Assembly: GCA_001466705.2 (NCBI GenBank)
Contig: LATX02000029.1
Span: 1 to 60,824 of the forward strand
Origin: Moniliophthora roreri
Taxonomy: Eukaryota; Basidiomycota; Agaricomycetes; Agaricales; Marasmiaceae
Length of the DNA: 60,824 nt
Reading direction: 5' to 3'
Below, piece after piece: positions 32,646-44,545 of this stretch. The first letter of the stretch is position 1. Each line of letters starts with the position of its first letter. Under the pieces are notes generated by a model. That model saw nothing but the letters and a program-made list of their open reading frames with translations, did not search any database and was not told the origin of the DNA. Position numbers and translations under genes: made by a program.

Positions 32646-35600
32646 ATGGCAGGCGCCGCAATCCCCGAACCCATGAACGCAACCACCGCTCACCAAAAAG
32701 TCAGACTCACCCTCACCTTTAGCGATCCCATTTACCCAGCATCAACACCCATAACTGGTAAACTAGACCTCGAATCCCGTGCTTCATCCGGTCTAGGTAT
32801 CAGCATCATCATGGTCGAACTATTCGCAATCCAAGAACTATCTTCTCGGGACCACCACGCAACATCCACCTTTATCCACTCCCGTCGGGTATTCCAAGGT
32901 CCAGGATACACACCTTCCAACGCAGTCCAACCTGCCCCCTTGGTAGGCGACGAACCGTTACCTCCGGGGTATTACACCGCACGTAAAGGGAGGAGTACGT
33001 TTTTATTCTCACTTCCAGTACCCAAAACGTCTCCGAATTCGATTGTATTTGGTGATGGGATTGCCAATGTTCGGTATCAAGTCCGTGCGAGTGTGGGTGT
33101 CTTTTGGAAAGGGGAGAGAAGGGTGGTTATGGAGAATAAAGTGGTGGATGTTGTTGAGGCGTTTAATGAGGATGGGTTATTGGATGAGTTGGATGAGAAT
33201 GGGGAGATTGATCTCAGTAAGCGGAAGAAGGAAGCGGAAGGTGTGGTGGTTGCGGAGAACGGAAAGATATGGATGCAAGCGAGAATTATTGGCGGTGTAG
33301 TTGTAGCTGGAGAGAGTGCGTGTGTAGAGTTGCAGGTCAAGAATCATTCAAATAAAAAGGTATGCAGCACCGTTGCTGGTTCGCTACTCTTGCTCATGTC
33401 TGTGTTAGAATACATCTCTACAACTATCTCTCACACGACATCTCATCCTACCTACATCTGCCCCGAAACATCTCGAGATATCAGATACACTAGCAACGAT
33501 ACCCTTCAAAGGACCGGAATACGTTATACATCCAGGCGTCGAAGGCGTAGCATCACTCGTATTCGACGTCCCACGACATGCACGAGGCGTAAAAGGTGGC
33601 CTACTCCTCGGTGAAGAAGAGTCTCCTGGTGGCAAGAGAAAAGAAACCAAAGCGCTTTTTGAGGTACGATGTGTATTGGGTATAAAGATGTGTATGGGAT
33701 TGGGGAGGTACGCTCGACCACACGCCCTGGTTGCTATTGCTGATGAAAGTCTACAGTAAAGACATCATCCTAGAAATCCCCGTCTCAGCCGTTCATCCAG
33801 CTGCGCTACCGGCCTTACCTCCAGAGACGTTAGCCGAGGACATGTTTTATGATGAGTATGGGTATCCTTTGCATTACCCACATGGATACGCTTCTGCACC
33901 TCCTGCGCTGAATCACTACTATGATCCACACCCACATCCACACCCACATGTAATGTCCCCGCCTCCGCCCCTTCCACATTCACCATACCCAGCACTACCA
34001 CTCTCCCCACCTCTACCAGCACCATACACAATCGATCCAAACCAAGGCGTTGTGTGGATCCCACCACCAGCACCGACGCCTTATCAACCGCATCAACAGC
34101 AGTATTATACACCACCTATGCCTCTACCTATATCGCCGCCTCCGCCGCCGAATGCTAGGCCTCTCCCTATTCCGACACCCGCGCCTGCGTCTGCGCCTAT
34201 AGTGCCGGGGTTACCTGCCGCTGGTGTGAGGGACGTCAGAGAGGTTCCAACTACCTCTTCATCTACGTCACAATCGCAGCCACCAAAGAAGGAGAGAGAA
34301 GTGCCCGCGTGGGTACGTTCGCCTCCTGTACAAGACGAAGCGGACACGAGTCCAAACACACGTCCAGCACCGGCTCCAATGTCCATCGCATTACCTCCGC
34401 CGCTAAATCTTTCTTCCCCACAACAACGACAACTAGAAACACCACTCCATTCACCTCGACCCATGTTATCGCCAAAACTGAGTCCGACACAGCTTAACAA
34501 GAGTGAAAGGGTGGAAGAGCTCGAACGTATGGCTGAGGCTGGTAGTTGGGAAGAGAAGAAGAAAGAGGGAGAGGGAGCGGGAGAGGATTACTTCGGTGTG
34601 ACACCTGCTGTACCGAGCAAGACGACGGTACAACCCAAATCGCCTGGTCTTGCGCCTGCGGTATCAGATACGAGTGTTAAAGCGAGTTTACCGCCTCCTC
34701 CGTCGCCAAAAAAGGAGAAGCCGCCATCTACACCTAAACTCGCACCTCTTACTTCGCCTTCTTTACCTGCGCCCACGAAATCCCGTGAACCGTCACCTTC
34801 TCGTAATGTCGCTGCGTCTTCCGCATCTAGTGCGAAGAGACCGAAATCCCGCGGTCCTTCACCTTCACCTTCCCGTGATATCGCGCCTCCTGCGCCGAAA
34901 CCGAAACCGAAATCAAACCCACTCGCACCACCGAGAGAATCAGGTCTTGATGCGCTTGAAAAGCGGTTATTGGATCATGTAGGCACGAGGAAGCCCGAAC
35001 CTGAGCAGAAGAGGGATATTTGGAGTGTTTTTGGTACTGATGATGATAATAGGAAGAAGGCGAGATCACGATCACGATCGCGGTCGCGGTCAAGGGGGGA
35101 CTATACTACCAACACCAACGGGTACGTTCACTTTACTTCCTTTGATGTTGTTAGATACTAACCACAAACGAAAAAAAGGGAACGGGATACATTACACATC
35201 GATACTAAATCTCCAGCAGCCAACAGCCGCATCTTAACGACGACAGCGACAACACCCAAAGCGACGCCCATCTCACCTATCGATATCCCTGCACCTCCAC
35301 AAAGACCCTTGGATGGGTTGAACGATAGTGCGATTTCGAGTTTGACGTTACCGGATTGTGATTTGGGTGCAGGTGGAGGTGTGAATAGTGACCTTTTATC
35401 ACGCGAGTTGGAGTTGGAAGTACGAAGAGATAGGGTGATTAGTGATTCAGAACAGGAGCAAGAACATGAAAGGGATTCGGATAACAAGTCGGGTAAATCG
35501 GGTAAAACCGCACGACATGGAGAAGAAAAGGAGAGGAGGAAGAAGAAGAAGGAGAAGGTGGGTAGAGGGAGGGGTAAAGCAAAGGAACGAGTAGCTGCTT

Positions 35601-36781
35601 GGTTGGGTGGTATTGAAGCCGCCGAGGTACCTGAAGGCGTACATTCTGCTACCCCCAGTCCGAAGAAGAGAGATGAGGGGCTACCTGTGTTTGATGATGA
35701 TGTTGTTGTTGATGATTTGCAACCCGAGGTTGAGGCTGAAGTCAAGACACCCAACCCCGATTCCTCACCACATAATCAAGATCTTCCTCCTCCTCCAACA
35801 CAACGTACACCCAACTCACGTTCATCAGGGTTCGTACCCATAGGAACCCTCAAACCTGATATATACCAACGTACACTCGTACCCAAAGATTCGCCATATG
35901 CGAGTTTGGGAAGGGGGTTGGAGGAAGATGCCAAGCGGGTTGCAGAGATTTGGGGGCGTTCGACGATTAAGAAGGCTTCTGGTTCGGGTGGTACATCTAC
36001 TTTACCGGATACAGAGAAAGAGACACAGACGAATCCATGGAAAACTGTTCTCGCGCGTCGTGGAATCGGTGTTCTTCCCGTACCGGAGACCAAGTATGAT
36101 GTAAGGAGTGCGAGAGGTGGTAAAGGAGGGCAGGTTACGGCTGTTGCGCAGATTTGGGCTAGAGTTGCTGAGGAGGAAGAGGAGGAGGTTAAGAAGAAGG
36201 AGAAGGATGTGGGTGTAGGGAGAAGATCGAGAGGGGGTAGAGAGACTAAAGCGTCAGCACCGAAAGCGTCGACGTCAACAACGGCGGTTTCAAAGGCCAA
36301 GGCGATACCTGTGGTTTCGAAATCAAAGTCACCACCGGCGGCGGGTCCTAAACCGACACCCGCACTTAAACCACCCAAATTAATGAGTGCAAAGAGTTCT
36401 GGCTCTATATCGCCTTCATCGGCGCCATCAGTACCACCACCAGTCAAGTTGAAACCTACATCCACGACAGCAGCGTCGGCTGTATCCTCATCGTCGCATG
36501 CGATACCTACCTTATCAAGTACAGCTTCGTTGGCTAGGCCTTCGCTCCCTACGACGAGGTCTACACCTGTACCTGCGCCAAAGGTTTCTCAGACGATTAG
36601 CGACTTGCCACTTGACAAGGACAAGGGTAAGGATAAGAGGGTTAGAGCGCCTGCGGCTGTGAGTAATCTCAAGGCCATTGCCGAGGGGAGTAGTAGTGGT
36701 AAAGAGACGAAAGAAATGGCATTTGGAGTTGGACAGACAAGGTTGAGGGATCTAATTAGAAAGTATCAACAGGGTGCGTAG
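32646..36781 (+). CDS. Alpha-arrestin-like protein with long disordered tail
   Basis: Exons 32646-33359, 33409-33707, 33757-35121 and 35227-36781 total 1311 codons, so 1310 residues. The N-terminal part has the arrestin beta-sandwich pattern: KVRLTLTFSDPIY, an entry loop ITGKLDLES, and the typical LPPGYYTARKGRSTFLFSLP of alpha-arrestins. The second lobe follows with GESACVELQVKNHSNKK, LSLTRHLILP and, across the third splice, IKMCMGLGSKDIILEIPV. Alpha-arrestins link membrane transporters to Rsp5-type ubiquitin ligases and endocytosis. Residues after about 350 are disordered: Pro/Tyr/His-rich (HPHPHPHPH), then Ser/Pro, an RS run (SRSRSRSRSRG) and a Lys/Glu-rich stretch; two IW-containing segments (VAEIWGRST, VAQIWARVA) lie further on. 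I see no clear PPxY ligase-binding motif in the tail. The length exceeds usual family members. Confidence 0.8.
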
Positions 36782-36988
36782 AAGGGATCTTATTTTGCTC
36801 TTTTGGTTCAGATATGGACAATACCCCACTTGCTTTCATTGATAATGTTATTCCATCTGCTTCATTGCGGTATATACTTGTGTTTATTGCTTGTTTAACG
36901 ACCATGTAACGACTTTGTAACGACATCAATGTTATGGATTTTTAGGTGTAGTAATGATCTGTCAAAGCCGAAATACCCCAAAACCTTT

Positions 36989-37414
36989 AAAACCGGTTCT
37001 GGTCTTTTGTGGCTGTACCTACCGTAGATAGTAATCAAACAAAGATGACCAATGATCCCGGCAGAACCTCGACTCTGGGCCCGGGACATTGCCATATAGA
37101 GAAGTATCTGTCAGCAAGCACCTTCTCGTACTTCCCCTTTCCAGCTTCTCACTTCCTTATGTGGCAGCCTGAATGGCATACACAAGTAGCACAGCAAGAC
37201 GTCGTCTAGTCGCAGGATCTGAGCGTGGATTGGGAGGCATAGCGTGGAGGAGAAAAAGAAGCTCGTTGCAAGAGGCGCGCATGCGCGGCAATCGATCGGT
37301 TCTCTATATGGCAATGTCCCGGGCCCAGAGTCGAGGTTCTGCCGGGATCATTGGTCATCTTTGTTTGATTATTATCTACGGTAGGTACAGCCACAAAAGA
37401 CCAGAACCGGTTTT
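36989..37414. repeat. Foldback repeat with 115-bp arms
   Basis: 36989-37103 is almost exactly the reverse complement of 37300-37414, separated by about 196 bp. The arms start AAAACCGGTTCTGG on each side. No duplicated target is visible outside the arms. It sits between the arrestin gene and the gene starting at 37556, so it may be a MITE or foldback element placed in that promoter. No ORF. Confidence 0.75.
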
Positions 37415-37555
37415 CGCTATCAAACAGAGCCTTATATAGTATGATTGTTATAAATGTATGGCTGTGACCATATACGGCTATAGTGAACCTATTTGCTGTG
37501 CTGTTGCGCATCTCTTGCACACGTTCTTTATTCTCTCGAGTCGTCATCTAGCAAC

Positions 37556-39716
37556 ATGGCTTTCTTCCAGGGGTCTTCAAATTTCACCATCCAAGGTGCA
37601 CATTTCACAAATGTGACAGGAGCACAGCATAATCATATCCAGGGAGATCTGGTGCAGTGCCTGCACACGAAGAAAAGCTTGAGAACAATTTGGGATGAGG
37701 TAAGTTACTTGGGTGTGTTTTGGTCATTCAACAAGCTGATCTGAACAAACTAGTATCAGGATATTCCAACTGGCAAGATCTATCTAAAGAGGTCCATTGG
37801 TGAGACTGTCGTCAAGAGGGCTTTTCGAAGGGGTTGTAGCAGATTGGAAGCACGTTGTATAATTAGTGTCGCTCGAATTCATGGCGAGGACCGAGACTTG
37901 GAATTCTTGCATGTTGGGTATAGTGGCCGCGACGCTTTCAAGGTTACTGGTTTCTCTTTAAGTAGCCTGAATTCTGACATTTTCCACAGGCATTTATGCT
38001 TGATTTCAAACAATTCTCTCATGTCAAGTATGTTTGTTTATCCAATCACCTTGAACTTGACATGAGGACTATCTCTTTACCTTTAGGAATGTCAACATTG
38101 CTCAACTATTTGGATATAATAAAAGTCAGTCTGGGGTTCCCGCTCTGATATTCTATGATGGTTCGGCGCACCCGTGTTGTCACGCAAAGTGATTGCTAAT
38201 TTCCTTGGCCTACTTTGCAGCACTCATTCCAGTAGCACATGTCTTTGAAAGAAACCGATTTTCTTCTCTGTTGTATACGTACTTTGATTATCAGGTATGG
38301 TATATCTGTGTACATCCAACTTGATTGACTTGATTTCTCACAGGTCAGTATAACGGGGATAACAGATTGTGAAGTGGTAGGTCTAAACAGAATGTTCCAT
38401 CTTTCACCTGGTTAACCTGGGCTGCAGGATTTTGGAGAACTTTGGATTGACCCAAAAACTGGTGCACTATGCAGGGGGCCCTATATGCAAGTTTCGTCCA
38501 ATCGCAATTTCTGGGTACGGGGGATTGGGGCACACTTGATCCCTAATGATAGATGCTCCTCCAAGAGCTTCCTATCACTGCAGACATACAGTGATGAAGA
38601 AAGTGTTCTTCAGTATCTTGCCCAGACACTTCCTGCACACTATATCATCCGAGGTCTTCGCTGGTGTAGCAAGATAACAGAACGGGAAGTGACTGATGAA
38701 GAAGCTGCTTCGAGACTGTCATCCTTACATAGTGTCATCTACAAGAGTGTTTCCTGCGAAGCTATTGCTAGATGGCTGGGAGATGTGAACAGTTTGTACT
38801 TAGGTCTCTTAGAAGTAGACAGTGTGCCACATGCGATACGGAAGAGCAAAGCTACCTTCAACAATGGCACTATGCGGTGAGTACCTGCCTTGAGTGATTC
38901 TGAGTTCTTTGAGTTGACAAAAGATTCTCCTAGCTTCACATTCACACCATGGAACATCCATGATTTCCGATGGTTGTGGCTACACTATGGAATGTGTCCT
39001 CAGGGGGACCGGGAAATCTTGATGGACTCCTGGCTTTCACAGGCATACCATGTGTTCAACCAATTTGGAATTCGAGAAGACGAATATGGGGAATACTGTG
39101 AGCTCCCCAGTGTTGTCATCTGTTTTTCGTCTGTTTACCGACTCTTGTAAAGCTGTTCTGCGTGGTTTTTGGGTCATGATTGTCAGTGACGAGGAAGAAC
39201 ACAAAGTACCCCAGACGAATACCTATGTCCAATTCAACAGGCCCCTGTATCTCTTTGTGCGACCAATTCCCCGTTGCTCAGACCACAAGGCTATATGGAA
39301 CTCTTGGGCGGAGAAAAGCAAATGTTTCTGGTCTTTCGACTCTTCCGGTCTAAAAGAAATGTCGGACGACACGCGAGCGTCTCTAAGGCTTCCTTCTTTG
39401 AAGTCCATCATGGGGGTTTGGGATCACGGGTGGGATTGCAGCGCCTACGATGCCATGCAAAAGCTCTCTGCTTTTCATGGCTTTGACCCCATGTCGACGG
39501 ACTTTGCTCAGTCTCTCGGGTTCTCGATTTTCGAAATCGTTGGCGACGATGACAGGTTCCATGATCTGGAAGCCGCTTATGACGACGAGGATACAGAAAA
39601 GGATCCCGGTGCGTCAACAGCCTTGTACTTCATGCCTTGAGCCTCAAACACCCTATGCAGATCAAGCTGACTCCTCTGATGATGAAATAATTGTATATCC
39701 TATACGTGCCGGATAG
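37556..39716 (+). CDS. Conserved Agaricomycetes protein of unknown function, 558 aa
   Basis: Ten exons (37556-37699, 37754-37942, 37990-38027, 38087-38160, 38221-38294, 38344-38376, 38428-38876, 38934-39097, 39153-39608, 39661-39716) total exactly 559 codons. The N-terminus FFQGSSNFTIQGAHFTNV is a short Gly/Asn/Phe-rich motif that I associate with many otherwise unrelated Agaricomycetes proteins. Next come IPTGKIYLKRSIGE, ISVARIHGEDRDLEFLHV, NVNIAQLFGYN and PALIFYDALIPVAHVFERN. That order resembles a kinase N-lobe, but no catalytic HRD/DFG is seen. The second half has GELWIDPKTGALCRGPYM, FTFTPWNIHDF, KCFWSFDSSGLKEMS and a C-terminus SSDDEIIVYPIRAG. The gene appears intact. Function unknown; the kinase-like reading is only an inference. 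Confidence 0.75.
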
Positions 39717-40980
39717 ATAGATGCTACACAATTCGATGCATATGATACTGCGGAGATCAAAATGGAAGTGTACTTATTCTCCTCCGGCAACGCGAGCTGC
39801 CACGAACGTTAGCGGTCAAAGCTAGATTGATATGACGATATGACGAACCTTTTTGTCCGCTGTTCCTCAGCCTAATCCATGTCCTGTTTCATATCATTGA
39901 CCAGCTGTTCCGTTATCGTGACAATGTTGAGGTAAACAGTTGCTGAAGAAATGGTATGATCAGTCTCAGTACGGAGAAAGCCTCACCTCTGCAGAGACCA
40001 GAATCCCATCCTGGAAGAAAACACTGGGACAGATATAGTGGTTTGTTTCACGCAATCTTCCGGGGACATTATGAATGGCTTTCCATGTCCCAACAAGTTG
40101 CACGTCCCGTCGTCATGTATGAGAACACGTCGCTCTTCAAATTGATTCGGCCGAAGATCTCTTCTTGAAGTAGCGAGAGTTGGCCAAAGAACAAGACATC
40201 TGAAAGCAATGTCAATTCAGAACGTGCTTTGGGAAGAGAGGACACACCCTCTGGATCTTTAAGCCTCGCGAATTTGCCGGATCGCTTCAAAAAAATAAAT
40301 AAATAAGAGCTATGGAGGCTATCCGTTTTCACTCTCCTCTCTCTCCAGTAACAGAGCCTGAAGAAACGGGGGATGAGTCGATGGCAGATCCTTGCACGAT
40401 AGACCTGTACGCGTACCAGGCAATTTCATCAGCAGTATTTTCGTGATCTTCAATCTTCACAACGTACGCAATCCCGGCAAACCGTCCGAAATACGCGGTC
40501 GGGTGTCTGGGGACATCGATGTCGGTGACTTAGATGCCCCCGCATCGGTCGGTAGCAGGTATATCTGGCGGTAGAGCTACAGAGAATTAGTGAGACAGTG
40601 AGTAGTGCCTGGATCCATGATTCAGGCCTCAAACCATGCCTTTTCTGCTGTCGAGTCAGGCGAGCCTTTCAGGTTTCAACGCTCAAACCTACAGAGTTAC
40701 AGGCCATGTTCGAATTTCCTGGGACGGTCGTGGGCGAAAGGAAAGGAGCGCTGCCAAAACATTAGACGCCCGTAACTTGGCTTCTCCCTTCCTCTCCAGT
40801 CATAAAAGAATCCAGATGTCGTTTGTTGGGGTATACTTCTCTAAACACGGTGCTCATAACCTGCAGTGAGTACTGTTGTTAGCTCCGCCGAACGAGATTG
40901 CACTTGAACCGACTACGCAACTATGCAATGAGGCCAAAAGGGATAAGAGGCCGACCGTTGATATGTCCTGGGAAGCTTTG
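39717..40980. other. Intergenic stretch with one possible minus-strand exon
   Basis: Mostly without supported genes. Around 40329-40535 the minus strand has an open frame DIDVPRHPTAYFGRFAGIAY, VVKIEDHENTADEIAWYAYR ending in TGA at 40329-40331, preceded by a possible acceptor. It reads like protein but I cannot identify it or link other exons. Confidence 0.3.
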
Positions 40981-40984
40981 TTGA

Positions 40985-41330
40985 AGTAGTTCGGAGATTG
41001 AAGGTAGTTCAGAGATACGATGATGATATGGTGAAGAATTGGAGGAATGACATCGACACTGCTTGTTTTTGTGCGTTCTTTTTCATTTCACATGGATAAT
41101 TGCTAGAACCCCCAGTAGGCTGATTTGTTCTCAGCTGTCGTTACAGCATTCACAATCGAATCATATCAGTGGCTCGTAGAAGTTCCTGCAGATACTATAG
41201 TTACTCGATTCAGCTCAACGAATGGCCGCTGCAGATCCTGTCACTCAAGCCTACGAAATTTGAACCCGACATACCATCCATCCGAATCAACGGTTTTTGG
41301 TTCCTTAGCGTCCCCCCCTCAAAAAAAAAA
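40985..41330 (+). pseudogene. DUF6535 fragment D
   Basis: The frame RYDDDMVKNWRNDIDTACF up to a GTGCG donor, then ADLFSAVVTAFTIESYQWLV and EVPADT, matches the start of the DUF6535 core in copies B and C. The reading then breaks in a C-rich and A-rich tract near 41315-41332. Only about 110 codons remain. Confidence 0.75.
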
Positions 41331-41455
41331 CATACAGGGCGTGCAGAAGCGGGAAACGGCGGCCATGGAAGCAGGTAGGGTCTTCACTTTGTACTCTCTT
41401 GAAGCCCATGGCGTTGTAGGCTGCACAGTATTTCCACGTTGAAGTTAGATACCCT

Positions 41456-41833
41456 TCAAAATTTCGAGAGAAAAAGGTCATCCTCAGTCAAATGCGCTGC
41501 GAACTGTTCCAGACACCGCGCCGACCAGTTTGATCGACTGTCAATCAAAGTTTTCGCAGCCTCTGGCGTCAAGGCTATTCGTACGCATAGAGGTAAATAC
41601 ATCGAACTGTAAGAAGTTACATGAAGTATACGAATAAAAATATTGTCATACTCAAGCTCCCAGAATACAACTGCATGCGTAAGGTACAAAGTCGGAAGAA
41701 GAAGAAAAGTATAAGCTAGGTGGGATACACGAGGAGCGATTACCACGGAATGCGAATTAGAATAAGCCTTTGGCGAAAAGCCCACCCCTCCCTGATCGTT
41801 GTGGAGATACCAGATCGATGCCATCACCCCAGG
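41456..41833 (-). pseudogene. Detached 3' exon region of DUF6535 copy C
   Basis: On the minus strand, after a GTAAGT donor at the end of copy C and an acceptor TTTCAG, an open frame runs SIWYLHNDQGGVGFSPKAYS, then a hydrophobic stretch YTFLLLPTLYLTHAVVFWEL and RILHVTSYSSMYLPLCVRI. Related sequence follows dead copy A (28430-28600) and precedes the companion gene near 45120-45300. It may have been a last exon that a TAG just before the donor now cuts off, or part of another companion-gene copy. Confidence 0.4.
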
Positions 41834-41894
41834 CTGAAATGATGCCGCTAGTATGCTTGAATGCCCTAGCAGCCGACAGAATCGCGAGACTTAC

Positions 41895-44275
41895 CTACAG
41901 GGGCTGATCAGCGACATTCCAGCCCTCGTCGCCTTTACTTGGATCATCAAGGATACCTGTTCGCTTTCCTGCACCCGACTCTTTTATGCTATCGCCTTTC
42001 CCTAGCCTCCGCGTATCATCCTCGTCCGCATGATGACCCATAGCACATTCTTCCTGATTGCCTGTTGATTGCCCTGCACCATCCACTCCCAACTCATGAT
42101 TTGGTACTGTGTTGCCTGATGAACCAACATTGTTATGGATGACTTGTTCGTTTCTCTGGAAAAAGGATAGCCAACGACGGAACGCAAGCCATGTACCAAA
42201 GTTGTGTAGACGACGAACGAGGCCTCCCTCAGTCGGACCAGCTCCAGAGGCATCTCCCATCCTGTCCGGAGTGACGATTTCCAATCCCTCATTATTGACC
42301 TGCACATCTCACTTGGTCTCAATAGAGTATCGGACAGGATCTAGGATTGGCAATGCGGGTAGGGAATGCCCATATCCAGGAACCGGTGCAAAGTAGTCGG
42401 AAGGTAAGTCACCAACCTCCCGTGCTCGTCTGATTGCCTGAGACCATGGCATTTCATCCAAGACCCACCGTCGGGCAACAACTTCGTTATGAATAAAACG
42501 AATGAATGCTTGCCCGCGTTTACTCGTCAACAACACCGAAACACGATCTGTACGGTTGATATGATTTGCGAGGGCTAGCACGAAAGCCACTCGCTCTCCC
42601 TCATGTCGTCCCCCATCATACTCTGGACATGGTTTCCAAGATTGCTCGAAGAGGGATAGTAGTTTGAGACTCTTCGCACGAACGTATGTGTCTTCATGTG
42701 TCCACAATGCATCGACTACAGGGAATGGAATGACGAAACGGAGGCCAGTGGAATGCTGTAGACTTGTGTACTTTGTTGCGTTGGAAAACTCATCTAGATC
42801 ATGTGGAAAATCTGCGGCTATCGTTGCCCAGTGCCGGTGGTGGAACAACAAGTTGATCCCCTCGGGGTGTTGAAGGACAGGAGGTCGAATGGTCGGGGTA
42901 GGAATCCAGGGATATGGTTCTGGATCTCTGAGGGCATCCTCGACATCATGCATCGAGATAGTCTCCCACATTGTCATGTCCCACCTATCCAAGACAGCAG
43001 ATACCGCCACGGAAGGTGGGATCGTCTCCAAGATGTTTTCAAGGTGCGGAATCATTGAAGGGCTATCACGGAACATCGTAACTGCCCATTCAAAAGCGCG
43101 CAACTCGTACACCTTCAGAGAGAAAGAAGAAGGAAAACGAGTCTTCTGGTCAAACTGTCTGACTACCCAGAGGTCGAAAGAAGACCAATCTGGGGCCGGC
43201 CACTTGATGTGATACCAAAAGCGTTCAGCTTTTTCGCGGAGATACTTGTCGATAACCCGGATTTTGAGTAGAGGTCGTAGGAGTGCGCTGGAGAGTTGGT
43301 ATACCAACCATGCCTGAGGTGATTTGTATGGGCAGATGAATTGATATGACAGCCGGTCGAAGCGGCGACGAGAGATGACGAGCTTCTGATTCCTAGGAAC
43401 CATCAGACTGGGCAAAAGTGCAGTGAGGAAATACAATCCCGCGCTGAACGAGATCGCAACAAAACAAACAGCAAATGGAACTGGATGTCGGTCCCACAGC
43501 AGATCCAACACCCCAACAAAAAAGAAGAGAAGAGCAGCTTCCAGAAGGATCGGGAGTGCTGACAGAAACGACGAAACACCCCACTTCTCAAAGCTGTCTC
43601 GGCGCAGTTGTCGAAGTGCCAAAGCTTCGGCTGCCGTTCGGGTTGTCGTGTCTCGCTCGTGCTCTCGTACCCACTGCTTGCACAGCAGGCCAAACAGCGC
43701 AGATGTGAGGCTGAAGATCAGGCTGAGGAACCAAAAGACGTTGATGCGGATGGATAATGCATCTGGTTTGAATTGGGCAGGCTCGAAGGAAACAGGTTGT
43801 GAACCATTGACCTGCACCAAGAGTAGCTGGGTAAGAAGTGTAACCGTGGTGTCTGCGGGATCTTCGTCAAGCCATTGGTACGATTCAATCACGAACGCCG
43901 TTACGACAGCAGAGAAGAGACCAGCCTAGACGTGTATCAGTATTAGTTGGTGAGATGGAGAACGAATGGACGCACGAAAACTAAGAGGGTGTCAATGTCG
44001 TCTCGCCAGCCCTTGACCATACCCTCATCATGTTTGGTTACCTCTGTCAACAGCTTCTCTAATGACTCTGCCCGTTTCTTGTCATCAGCTTCATTTGTCT
44101 GATCAGGTCGTTTGATATAGGGCTAAAAGTCAAGGTGCTGAGTACCAGTATTTGGATCGGAAAGGATATTATTCCGTACATCACCCCAGGCAACCTCTCG
44201 CAAGAACCACCTTGCCCTCTGGTCTTCGTCAACATCATCTGCCAACTCAGGCGGAGTCGGAGCAGTGCCTGACAT
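41895..44275 (-). CDS. DUF6535 multi-pass membrane protein, copy C (one in-frame stop)
   Basis: Exons 44275-44180, 44122-43976 and 43925-41895 give 758 codons in one frame. Like copy B it has the N-terminal spliced segment, KLLTEVTKHDEGMVKGWRDD, the hydrophobic segments AGLFSAVVTAFVIESY, LIFSLTSALFGLL, ILLEAALLFFFVGVLDLL and VCFVAISFSAGLYFLTAL, and the long soluble region. A TGA at 42309-42311 follows SVRYSIETK-type codons, inside what looks like a 24-nt insertion relative to copy B; the frame stays open afterwards through HNFGTWLAFRRWLSFFQRNE to TAG at 41895. If the stop is used, the protein ends after about 620 residues. It lacks the KKASED repeats of copy B. Intact core but probably a truncated product. 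Confidence 0.75.
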
Positions 44276-44545
44276 AGTCACGGGCTGAAGTTGATGGACA
44301 GTCCTCAGCACCAGTATACAAAGGGAAAAATCTATATCTCGAACCTCATCTTCTTGAACCGATCCAGCTTCTGAAGGTAGCGGTGGGATTTGAGTAGGAT
44401 TGACGTTCTGGGTAAGAGTCTTTGTTTCAGTGATAGCAGTGTTTGAGCAAAAAACACGAGATCGAACCTCTGTTCCTCGGGACAATCCAGGTTCTGAAGG
44501 TGGCAATGAAATCTGTATGCATTGATATTGAGTGAGGTTCTTCAC

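Noticed and set aside
33731..34776. Long opposite-strand ORFs across the arrestin tail (34105-34500, 35776-36465)
   Set aside because: They are antisense shadows of low-complexity Pro/Ser/Lys coding sequence. The sense model sums to whole codons and continues the arrestin fold.
44123..44545. N-terminal extension of DUF6535 copy C up to 44545
   Set aside because: The upstream open frame starts at GTG, has no ATG, and is closed by stops in copy B; ATG 44275 has a matching ATG in copy B (29465).
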